From: Sideroxydans lithotrophicus
Lineage (GTDB): Bacteria; Pseudomonadota; Gammaproteobacteria; Burkholderiales; Sulfuriferulaceae
Reading direction: 5' to 3'
DNA: 11,201 bases
Assembly (NCBI GenBank): GCA_022736605.1
Contig: DZDB01000061.1
Coordinates: 1 to 11,201, forward strand
In this document: one piece after another, positions 1 through 5,652 of the stretch
How the letters are laid out: every line of letters starts with the position of its first letter
How positions within the stretch are numbered: position 1 is the first letter of the stretch
Program-made: the position numbers and the translations under genes
Notes under the pieces: model-generated
Database searches by the model: none
The model's input: the letters and a program-made list of their open reading frames with translations, nothing else
Told to the model about the DNA's origin: nothing

Positions 1-64
1 ACCTCATCAAGATAAGTTATATCAAAGTATAATCATCCTGGGTCGGGGTTGCTAGAACATTTTG
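1..64. other. Window edge, no assignable gene
   Basis: AT-rich sequence downstream of the truncated cydB copy. Reading on the minus strand past the remnant's stop codon, the ATG codons run into stops within a few codons, so there is no cydX-like small gene here. A TATAAT hexamer occurs at 28-33 on the plus strand but has no partner -35 box. Nothing further can be supported. Confidence 0.5.
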
Positions 65-258
65 CTAGTAGGTATGCTCGTGATCCGGATCCACCTTGCC
101 GCGAAATACGACGTACTGGTAGATGTTGTAGGTGATCATCACCGGGATCAGCATGCCGATGCCGACCAGCATGAACACCAGCGTGTTGCTGGGTGCAGCG
201 GCCTGGTCGATGGTCACCGCGCCGGGGATGGAGGGAAACCAGGTGGTAGTGAGGCCGA
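65..258 (-). pseudogene. Truncated second copy of the cydB 3' end
   Basis: Read on the minus strand, this stretch encodes about the last 60 residues of CydB in the same frame as the intact gene, ending His-Thr-Tyr then TAG at 65-67 (the intact gene ends His-Thr-Tyr then TGA). It matches 957-1149, with 162 identical bases in the middle (69-230 against 957-1118). Differences sit at the ends: a synonymous last codon, a 3-nt in-frame deletion changing Tyr-Ile-Ile to Ser-Ile, and two Ala-to-Thr changes. Similarity stops abruptly at 258, and an in-frame TAA lies a few codons further upstream, so there is no start or N-terminal part. It cannot make CydB. The preserved frame and the different stop codon suggest it was once the end of a functional, slightly diverged cydB. 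Confidence 0.85.
69..258. repeat. Direct repeat copy A (cydB 3' end)
   Basis: First copy of a direct repeat of about 190 bp whose partner is 957-1149. Positions 69-230 are identical to 957-1118. After 230 this copy lacks 3 nt and has substitutions at 231, 247, 248 and 250. It lies just downstream of the antitoxin gene, so the two copies bracket the toxin-antitoxin pair. Confidence 0.92.
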
Positions 259-309
259 AAAGCCGCTGTGTCAGACACGATTATTTTGAGAGGAATAATG
301 CATTCAGGC
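259..309. other. Junction between antitoxin gene and cydB remnant
   Basis: A 51-nt spacer between the antitoxin stop and the break point of the cydB remnant. It contains a short palindrome at 268-278 (GTGTC-A-GACAC). The stem is only 5 bp and has no T-run, so it is not a convincing terminator. It marks the edge of the inserted or rearranged segment. Confidence 0.4.
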
Positions 310-597
310 TCAAACCAGATGCACTTCCACCCGCTTGCCCAATGCCTTGGCATATTTGCGCAAGGTATCCAGGCTGGGTGAATGCTTGCCCGAGGCGAGG
401 GCGTTTTCCAGCCTTGCCACGGCGGGGGCTTTAGTGCCCATGCGTTCGGCAACCTGCGCTTGCGTCAGCCCTGCAGCGCGACGCGCAGCCAGCATTTCGT
501 CGAGCAAGGCAAATTCCTCGCGTTCGAGCCTTTCGTGTTCGCAGCGCACTGCCGGATTTTTGAGCATTCGCGCGACCAGTTGTTCATGCGTCAACAT
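310..597 (-). CDS. XRE-family antitoxin (HigA-like)
   Basis: A 95-residue protein with a helix-turn-helix of the Cro/C1 (XRE) type at about residues 34-90. The core is visible as LTQAQVAERMGTKAPAVARLE, followed by SPSLDTLRKYAKALGKRVEV, the usual end of this antitoxin domain. The N-terminal 30 residues are charged and probably helical. By family it should bind and neutralise the toxin encoded just upstream and repress the shared promoter through the HTH. The ATG at 595-597 lies inside the toxin gene's last codons (14-nt overlap) and has a strong ribosome site (GGAG, 610-607 on the minus strand). The antitoxin therefore has its own efficient initiation, whereas the toxin does not. The toxin-first order is that of HigBA-type modules. 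Function is inferred from family and pairing. Confidence 0.87.
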   Translation of the reverse strand: MLTHEQLVARMLKNPAVRCEHERLEREEFALLDEMLAARRAAGLTQAQVAERMGTKAPAVARLENALASGKHSPSLDTLRKYAKALGKRVEVHLV

Positions 598-916
598 GTT
601 TGATCTCCTTCATTCGGGTTTCGGCAATCCGTCTCTCGTGCGGCGGGGTCTTTTGCGTCTTCTTGACGAAGCTGTGCAGCATGACAATACGCTGCCCGCG
701 TTGGGTGCAGTAAAACACCCGGGCGATACCTTCTGCGCCTTTCAGGCGCAGTTCAAACAGTCCATCTCCCAGCGCTTTGGTATGTGGTTCGCCCAGGTTC
801 GCACCATGCAACTGCATCCGCGCCGTCAGTCCGATATAGCGCGCCTGCAGGGTTTCAGGCAGTGCAAGTATCTCCGATTGAACGCTGCTACTGTAATAAA
901 CGATGGTGTAGGCCAT
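584..916 (-). CDS. RelE/HigB-superfamily toxin (phage Gp49-like)
   Basis: A 110-residue protein of the phage-derived Gp49/HigB type (RelE/ParE superfamily). Visible family features are LGEPHTKALGDGLFELRLKG at residues 41-60, then a strand IARVFYC (64-70), RIVMLHSFVKKTQKTP (76-91), and a basic C-terminal helix ending RMKEIKHV. Family members are small ribonucleases, usually acting on mRNA at the ribosome; target and catalysis here are inferred. The gene starts 36 nt after the end of cydB on the same strand and overlaps the antitoxin by 14 nt. No Shine-Dalgarno sequence precedes its ATG (914-916). A promoter-like -10 ends six bases upstream, suggesting leaderless or weak translation. The pair lies between two copies of the cydB 3' end, consistent with an acquired module. 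Confidence 0.87.
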   Translation of the reverse strand: MAYTIVYYSSSVQSEILALPETLQARYIGLTARMQLHGANLGEPHTKALGDGLFELRLKGAEGIARVFYCTQRGQRIVMLHSFVKKTQKTPPHERRIAETRMKEIKHVDA

Positions 917-922
917 AGGCTA

Positions 923-951
923 AAGATAACAAATATGTTCATATTGCGCAA
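923..951 (-). promoter_or_regulatory. Candidate promoter of the toxin-antitoxin operon
   Basis: On the minus strand, TTGCGC (946-951) is followed after exactly 17 nt by TATCTT (923-928). The -35 begins just beyond the cydB stop codon (953-955). The toxin ATG begins six bases after the -10, so the expected start of transcription falls at or next to the A of the ATG. Predicted by eye from hexamers and spacing only. Confidence 0.45.
932..945. promoter_or_regulatory. Palindrome in toxin promoter, candidate antitoxin operator
   Basis: A perfect 14-bp inverted repeat, AATATG-TT-CATATT (6-2-6), lies wholly inside the 17-nt spacer between the proposed -35 and -10 boxes. A dimeric HTH antitoxin bound there would block RNA polymerase, the standard autoregulation of type II toxin-antitoxin operons. 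Binding is inferred from position and symmetry. Confidence 0.5.
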
Positions 952-952
952 C

Positions 953-1981
953 TCAATAGGTATGCTCGTGATCCGGATCCACCTTGCCGCGAAATACGAC
1001 GTACTGGTAGATGTTGTAGGTGATCATCACCGGGATCAGCATGCCGATGCCGACCAGCATGAACACCAGCGTGTTGCTGGGTGCAGCGGCCTGGTCGATG
1101 GTCACCGCGCCGGGGATGATGTAGGGAAACCAGGTGGCGGCGAGGCCGATGAAGGAAAACAGGAAGATCATCGTGGTCCAGACGAACGGCGCGACTTCAT
1201 AGCGTTTTTTCAGCGCGCGCAGCAGCATGACAAAGCTGCCGAACGCGGCAATCGGCAGCAGCGCGAAGTAATAGACATTGGGCGTGCTGAACCAGCGTGT
1301 GTAGATCTCCGGGTATTGCATCGGCGTCCACACGGTGACGGCCGCCGCTGCCACCATCATCGCCAGCGCCAGTAAATGGCCGCGCTCGAAACAGGCGTCC
1401 TGCATCATGCCGCGCGATTTCATGATCAGGTAAGTCGAGCCGAGCATGGCGTAGCCCGCCGTGACGCCGATGGCGACGAATACGCTGAAGGGCGACAGCC
1501 AGTCCATCGCGCCGCCGACAAAGCGCCCGCCGATGACCTCGACGCCGTTGAGCAGGCCACCCAGCGCGAAGCCTTGCGCGACGGCGGCGATCAGGCTGCC
1601 GAGGCCGAAGGTAAAACTCCAGATGGGTTTGTTGGCCGACAGCTCGTGAAACTCGAACGACACGCCGCGCAGCATGAAGCCGAGCAGCATGACGATGATC
1701 GGGATGTACAGGCCGTGCAATACCGTCCCATAAACCAGCGGAAACGCGCCGAACAGCGTGCCGCCGATGACCACCAGCCAGGTTTCGTTGGCGTCCCAGA
1801 TGCTGCCCAGGCTGGACATCATCGCGGCGCGGCGCGGCTCATCCCCGACAAACAGCGACAGCACGCCGACGCCCAGGTCAAAGCCGTCGAGCACCACGTA
1901 GATGACCAGGAACAGCCCGATGATGAGAAACCAGATGGTCGCCAGCAAGTGGTGGGTCGAATCGACTGCGACGGCTTCCAT
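953..1981 (-). CDS. cydB: Cytochrome bd quinol oxidase subunit II
   Basis: Subunit II of the cytochrome bd quinol:O2 oxidoreductase in the inner membrane, the structural partner of the haem-bearing CydA. The 342-residue protein is strongly hydrophobic along its length. Family signatures are YVVLDGFDLGVG (residues 28-39) and the conserved IWDANETW (61-68); the C-terminus has YIIPGAVT and YVVFRGK. I chose the ATG at 1979-1981, which overlaps the cydA TGA by one base (TGATG) and follows a strong AAGGAAG site; a TTG one codon upstream is also possible. Translation is therefore probably coupled to cydA. The last 190 bp are duplicated at 69-258, so the 3' end of this gene may be a product of recombination. 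No cydX-like small ORF follows; the toxin gene starts 36 nt after the stop, with no terminator between. Confidence 0.96.
   Translation of the reverse strand: MEAVAVDSTHHLLATIWFLIIGLFLVIYVVLDGFDLGVGVLSLFVGDEPRRAAMMSSLGSIWDANETWLVVIGGTLFGAFPLVYGTVLHGLYIPIIVMLLGFMLRGVSFEFHELSANKPIWSFTFGLGSLIAAVAQGFALGGLLNGVEVIGGRFVGGAMDWLSPFSVFVAIGVTAGYAMLGSTYLIMKSRGMMQDACFERGHLLALAMMVAAAAVTVWTPMQYPEIYTRWFSTPNVYYFALLPIAAFGSFVMLLRALKKRYEVAPFVWTTMIFLFSFIGLAATWFPYIIPGAVTIDQAAAPSNTLVFMLVGIGMLIPVMITYNIYQYVVFRGKVDPDHEHTY
957..1149. repeat. Direct repeat copy B (inside intact cydB)
   Basis: Partner of 69-258, comprising the last 64 or so codons of the intact cydB. 957-1118 is identical to 69-230. The match continues with a few mismatches to 1149 and then stops. 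Confidence 0.92.
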
Positions 1982-3396
1982 CAATGACTTCCTTCTATGG
2001 CGGGTTTGGATTCAATATCGCGGTGGCGCGCGGGCTGGTGCGGTGGGGCTTCGAACACCGGCCCCTTGCGCAGCACGCCGCGCATGAACACCAGTGCGGC
2101 GATACCGATGGCGGTATAAAACACCATGTAAGACAGCAAAGACCATTGCAGCACCGGCACCGGGACGCGGCTGACGCCCTCGGAGGTGCGCATCATGCCG
2201 TACACGATCCACGGCTGACGGCCGATTTCACGCACCAGCCAGCCCGCCTCGATGGCGATGTACGCCGCAGGGATGGTCCACAGCCAGCCGCGCAGCAGCC
2301 ATTTGTTGCCGCTCACGCTGTCGGCCAGCATCTGTGACTTGCGCCGCCACAGCATCCACAAGGTAATCACCGCCATGAAGGCAATGAACACGCCCGCCGC
2401 CACCATCACGCGGAAGCCGTAGAACGGCGCCCACACCGGTGGTTGATCTTCGCGTTTGAATTCGGTCAGCCCCTGCACCGTGCCGGTGGGAGAATGGGTG
2501 ACGATGAGGCTGGTCACATAGGGGATGCTGATTTCCCAGTTGTTTTTCTGCTCGGCCTGATTGGGGTCGGCAAGAATCGCCCAGGGTGCACCAGTGCCGG
2601 GCTTGTTGGTATCCCACAGCGCTTCGATGGCTGCCAGTTTGGCTGGTTGTGTTTGTGCCAGGGCGCCGCCCGCCGAATCGCCGATCAGGATTTGCAGCGG
2701 CGCCACCGCCACCAGGGCAATCACCGCCCATTTGAACGACGGCAGGAAAAATTCGCGGTGCCGTCGTTGTATCAGATAGTAGGCGCTCACGCCCGCCACC
2801 ACCACCAGCGAAATCTCGATACACGCCATGAACATATGGCCGAAGCCGTGCGCCAGATCCGGGTTGAAAATGGCGTCGAAATAGTCGGTGATGACGAATT
2901 TGCCATTGTTGTATTCGACTCCGGCGGGCGTCTGCATCCACGAGTTGGCGACCATGATCCAGAACGCCGACAGGGTGCTGCCGAACGCCACCATGCCGGT
3001 GGCAAACAGGTGCATGCCCGCGCTCACGCGCTTCCAGCCGAACAGCATGATGCCGAGGAAACCGGCCTCGAGCATGAACGCCATGGCGGTTTCAAAGCCC
3101 AGGATATTGCCGAAAAAGTCACCGCTGGCGATCGAGAACGGCCCCCAGTTGGTGCCGAACGAGAATTCCATCGGCAGGCCGCTGATGACGCCGACGCCGA
3201 AGTTGATCAGGAAAATCTTGGTCCAGAAGCGCGCCTGATGGTAATAAAACACGTTTTTGGTTTTGACCCAGGCGGCTTCCAGGCCAAACAGGATCAGCGC
3301 GAGACCAATGGTGAGGGGTGGCCAGAGAATATGAAACAGGGCAATGAAGCCAAACTGTGCGCGCGACAAAAACTCGGGGTTGTGCAACAGGTCCAT
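1981..3396 (-). CDS. cydA: Cytochrome bd quinol oxidase subunit I
   Basis: Haem-bearing subunit that oxidises quinol and reduces O2 to water in the inner membrane. In the chosen 471-residue frame, His22 (RAQFGFIALFH) matches the b595 ligand and His183 (LAHGFGH) the b558 ligand. Met331 in FRVMV matches the other b558 ligand, Glu77 sits in MEFSFGTNW, and GRQPW is at 392-396. The Q-loop start keeps KLAAIEA with Lys253 and Glu258, the quinol-site residues of E. coli CydA. At 471 residues, against about 520 in E. coli, it belongs to the short-Q-loop class. The acidic MEFSFGTNW favours CydA over the cyanide-insensitive CioA, though naming within this class is uncertain. I chose the ATG at 3394-3396 because GAGGAG sits six bases upstream; an ATG 15 codons further upstream lacks a good site. 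cydB follows with a one-base overlap. Confidence 0.96.
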   Translation of the reverse strand: MDLLHNPEFLSRAQFGFIALFHILWPPLTIGLALILFGLEAAWVKTKNVFYYHQARFWTKIFLINFGVGVISGLPMEFSFGTNWGPFSIASGDFFGNILGFETAMAFMLEAGFLGIMLFGWKRVSAGMHLFATGMVAFGSTLSAFWIMVANSWMQTPAGVEYNNGKFVITDYFDAIFNPDLAHGFGHMFMACIEISLVVVAGVSAYYLIQRRHREFFLPSFKWAVIALVAVAPLQILIGDSAGGALAQTQPAKLAAIEALWDTNKPGTGAPWAILADPNQAEQKNNWEISIPYVTSLIVTHSPTGTVQGLTEFKREDQPPVWAPFYGFRVMVAAGVFIAFMAVITLWMLWRRKSQMLADSVSGNKWLLRGWLWTIPAAYIAIEAGWLVREIGRQPWIVYGMMRTSEGVSRVPVPVLQWSLLSYMVFYTAIGIAALVFMRGVLRKGPVFEAPPHQPARHRDIESKPAIEGSH

Positions 3397-3464
3397 GAGA
3401 CGCTCCTCAACCATCAGCTGCCCTGTCGCGCAGCCAATCAATTATCAGGCCGATATATCAGTAA

Positions 3465-3493
3465 GTTATAATTTGCTTATTTTTTTGTTACAA
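3465..3493 (-). promoter_or_regulatory. Candidate cydAB promoter
   Basis: On the minus strand, TTGTAA (3488-3493), a 17-nt A-rich spacer, then TATAAC (3465-3470), a good sigma-70-type match. This would give a 5' leader of about 60 nt before the cydA ATG at 3396. The surrounding AT-rich 3440-3500 stands out against the GC-rich genes. I see no clear FNR or ArcA box. Confidence 0.5.
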
Positions 3494-3543
3494 CTTAGTA
3501 CAGCATCGGTATCGGATTGTTCCCCGCTTCGCGTATTAATTTT

Positions 3544-3559
3544 CTGACATTGCAGTCAG
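3544..3559. promoter_or_regulatory. Inverted repeat between b561 gene and cydA
   Basis: CTGAC (3544-3548) and GTCAG (3555-3559) are perfect arms around a 6-nt loop. The T-run follows on the plus strand, whereas the flanking genes are on the minus strand, so this is not a good terminator for the b561 gene. It could be a protein-binding site upstream of the cydA promoter or chance. Confidence 0.25.
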
Positions 3560-3585
3560 TTTTATGAAGCTGTACAGGGCATCCA

Positions 3586-4110
3586 TTAACGTCGCAAATG
3601 ATCCAGCGGCAGCATCTTGACCAGGGTGCGGTCGCGCAGCCAATAATGGTGCCCCAACGCGGCCAGCGCGTGCAGCCCGGCCAGCCAGATAAAAACATTG
3701 CCCAGCGTCTGGTGCGCTTCGCCCAGCCATTTCACCCACAGGCTGCGCCCATCCGGTAGCGGCAGCGCCTGCCCGGCCAATGAAAATGCCGTGGTTTTGT
3801 CACCCAGCGCCGCCCAGCCGGCCAGCGGCACGATGAGCATCAGCGCATACAGGGCAAGGTGCGCGGATAGCGCAGCGCGCTGTTGCCATAACGGGCCGGG
3901 TTCGGCCTTAGGTATGGCCAGCAGCATACGCAGCGGCAGGCGCAACAAAAACAGCCCGAACACCAGCAAACCGCTGGCAACATGAATTTGCCCGAGCAGC
4001 ACATCAAACGCGGTTTTGGCCTTGACCGGGTTGCCGCTGGTCAGATAAGCCAGCAGCACCAGCGCCGCCATCAGCCAGTGCATAACGATCAGTAGTTTCG
4101 GATATCGCAC
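3586..4110 (-). CDS. cybB: Cytochrome b561 family di-haem membrane protein
   Basis: A prokaryotic cytochrome b561: four membrane helices carrying two b-type haems, able to pass electrons to or from quinone. In the 174-residue frame the four expected ligands fall at His11 (MHW), His43 (GQIHVASG), His133 (EAHQTLGN) and His147 (LAGLHALAALGHH). The spacing is nearly that of E. coli CybB (13, 46, 137, 151). I chose the GTG at 4108-4110, preceded by AGAAGAGGG and giving the usual short N-terminus (VRYPKLLIVMHW). An upstream TTG at 4144-4146 would add 12 residues but has no clear ribosome site. The gene lies upstream of cydAB on the same strand with about 190 nt between, so it may share redox regulation but probably has separate transcription. 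Electron donor and acceptor are unknown. Confidence 0.88.
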   Translation of the reverse strand: MRYPKLLIVMHWLMAALVLLAYLTSGNPVKAKTAFDVLLGQIHVASGLLVFGLFLLRLPLRMLLAIPKAEPGPLWQQRAALSAHLALYALMLIVPLAGWAALGDKTTAFSLAGQALPLPDGRSLWVKWLGEAHQTLGNVFIWLAGLHALAALGHHYWLRDRTLVKMLPLDHLRR

Positions 4111-4337
4111 CCTATAAACCCTCTTCTGAAATTGATTGCCAGCCAACCGTATTGACCAAACGGGTCGACACGCCTACAACACGTTGCCCTGCGCGTATGG
4201 CAAACGGTCGTTACACGAAAGTCTGGCATGCTACGCTGCAACACTCATTGCTGCGCCTGTATTTTGTCGTCGATAAGCCTGAAATCTGGCAGTGTTTGGC
4301 GCCCCCGCAGCTTGATATGAATATGTAGAGGTTTCGA
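4111..4337. promoter_or_regulatory. Divergent intergenic region with imperfect direct repeat
   Basis: This region of about 225 nt separates the minus-strand b561 gene from the plus-strand porin gene and should hold both promoters. I see no convincing -35/-10 pair. An imperfect direct repeat is present: CAAACGGGTCGACACG at 4157-4172 and CAAACGGTCGTTACACG at 4201-4217, 44 nt apart (about four helical turns). It could be a pair of regulator sites. The porin ATG is preceded by AGAGG (4328-4332). Confidence 0.3.
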
Positions 4338-5597
4338 ATGATAAAGATTGCAGGCTTTTACCGCTTGGGTCGTGGCTGTGTATTGGGCTTGGGCATCATG
4401 TTGCATGCTCCTATTGCCGGCGCCACGAACGGCATGGATCTCGATGCATATGGGGCGGTTGCTGCGGGTATGGGGGGTGCGTCATTCGGCTATGACAATG
4501 GTAACGCGGGCATGATGAATAACCCGGCCACGCTCGGATTGCGCGCGCCGGGCACCACTTTTGGCGCTGGGCTGGCGGTGTTGATGCCCAAGGTGTCGAC
4601 CACGGTGCCGACCCCGACCGGTTACACCACGGCTGACTCTGACGGTACGCGTTATTTGATGCCGAATTTTTCATGGATACAGAAAACCGGCCGCCTGACC
4701 TACGGTCTGGGCGTCTATCCACAAGGCGGCATGGGTGCGGAATGGGGCGATCGCTTATCTGGCGGCAGTGGGCTTGAACAACGCTCGGAGGTGGCTTTCG
4801 GGCGGGCCTTGCTGCCGCTGGCAATCAATGTGACGGAGGCGTTCACCGTCGCCGCCCAGCTTGAATACAGCTGGGCCAGCCTGGATCTGAAAATGATCAA
4901 CCCCGTAACCGGTGACTATTACAGCTTCAGCGATAACAGCGACTTCACCGGCCAAGCCAAAGGGTCAGGCTGGGCATACTCGCTTGGCGCGCATTACCGC
5001 ATCAATCCTGTGCTGGCAGTGGGTGCGACCTATCACAGTCAAACCAATCTGCGTGATTTAAAAGGCACGGGCTATGTGAATACGCCCAGCAATCCGGCCA
5101 ATTTTCGGGTAGTGGACGCACAGTGGCCTGAAACCTTTGGCGTCGGACTGGCCTGGCAAGCCAGCACGCCGTTGATGCTGGCAGCCGATATCAAACGTAT
5201 CCGCTGGTCACAAACGCTCGCTACGTTTCGGCTTGAGGCGAATGGCGTGCCGGTGTTTGGCCCTGGCGGCGCGCCGCAAAACTGGCACGACCAGACCGTT
5301 TACATGCTCGGCGGCCAATACCAGCTTAACCCGGGCGTGGCTATACGCGCCGGTTACAACTATGCCAAAAACCCGGTACCTGCCGATACCCTGAACCCTC
5401 TCGCACCGGCCATTGTTGAATCGCACTACACCCTGGGATTGGGGTGGCGCGTTTCATCCGGGCATCGCATTGATGCCTCGCTGGCTTATACGCCTGGCGT
5501 TACGCAGACCAATCCAAACTTGTATGGCCCGGGCGTGGCCGGCACGGTGACGCATCGCCAAATGACCGCCCACGTTGATTACGAATATCGTTTTTAA
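4338..5597 (+). CDS. FadL/OmpP1/TodX-family outer-membrane channel
   Basis: A predicted outer-membrane beta-barrel of the FadL family, which lets hydrophobic compounds (long-chain fatty acids, aromatics) cross the outer membrane. The 419-residue precursor has a signal peptide with a hydrophobic core at about 12-24 and likely cleavage after Ala29 (AGA/TNG). The mature N-terminus, NGMDLDAYGAVAAGMGGAS, followed by MMNNPATLGL (59-68), is the FadL hatch with its asparagine-proline-alanine motif. The rest shows alternating aromatic/polar strands and ends in YEYRF with a terminal Phe, the barrel-assembly signal. It is transcribed away from the b561 gene and converges on pyrC. No fatty-acid or aromatic catabolic genes lie nearby, so the substrate is unknown and I give no symbol. 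Confidence 0.88.
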   Translation: MIKIAGFYRLGRGCVLGLGIMLHAPIAGATNGMDLDAYGAVAAGMGGASFGYDNGNAGMMNNPATLGLRAPGTTFGAGLAVLMPKVSTTVPTPTGYTTADSDGTRYLMPNFSWIQKTGRLTYGLGVYPQGGMGAEWGDRLSGGSGLEQRSEVAFGRALLPLAINVTEAFTVAAQLEYSWASLDLKMINPVTGDYYSFSDNSDFTGQAKGSGWAYSLGAHYRINPVLAVGATYHSQTNLRDLKGTGYVNTPSNPANFRVVDAQWPETFGVGLAWQASTPLMLAADIKRIRWSQTLATFRLEANGVPVFGPGGAPQNWHDQTVYMLGGQYQLNPGVAIRAGYNYAKNPVPADTLNPLAPAIVESHYTLGLGWRVSSGHRIDASLAYTPGVTQTNPNLYGPGVAGTVTHRQMTAHVDYEYRF

Positions 5598-5609
5598 ACA
5601 ACGCAATGG

Positions 5610-5641
5610 GCAATTTAATTGCTGACGGTGCGGCCACAGCA
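5610..5641. terminator. Weak stem-loops between convergent genes
   Basis: The 55-nt gap between the porin and pyrC stops holds a perfect palindrome GCAATT-T-AATTGC (5610-5622). Overlapping it is a longer hairpin, TGCTG (5620-5624) pairing with CAGCA (5637-5641), which on the minus strand is followed by ATTAAATT. It could end pyrC transcription, but the stem is short and the T-run poor. Confidence 0.25.
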
Positions 5642-5652
5642 GATTCGCGTAT

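Noticed and set aside
13..21. Nine-base match TAAGTTATA shared with the cydA promoter region at 3462-3470, suggesting a duplicated promoter
   Set aside because: The match does not extend beyond nine AT-rich bases and no -35 box accompanies it at the window start.
268..278. GTGTC-A-GACAC palindrome as an antitoxin-operon terminator or attachment site
   Set aside because: A 5-bp stem without a T-run is too weak for a terminator, and no second copy or integrase supports an attachment site.
33..452. Minus-strand open frame of 139 codons spanning the cydB remnant and antitoxin gene
   Set aside because: It is out of frame with both the CydB remnant and the antitoxin and has no recognisable features.
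335..1375. Long plus-strand open frame of 346 codons opposite the toxin-antitoxin pair and cydB
   Set aside because: It lies antisense to three well-supported genes, its translation is rich in His, Arg, Gln and Asp like a shadow frame in GC-rich DNA, and it resembles no family I know.
1376..1987. Plus-strand open frame of 203 codons opposite cydB
   Set aside because: Antisense shadow of a transmembrane gene; the composition is dominated by Ala, Asp, Gln and His with no domain.
2443..3471. Plus-strand open frame of 342 codons opposite cydA
   Set aside because: Fully antisense to cydA, which has complete family motifs; the low-complexity charged composition is a shadow.
3544..3559. Hairpin as the terminator of the b561 gene
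   Set aside because: The T-run is on the plus-strand side, opposite to the gene's direction, so it would not terminate that transcript.
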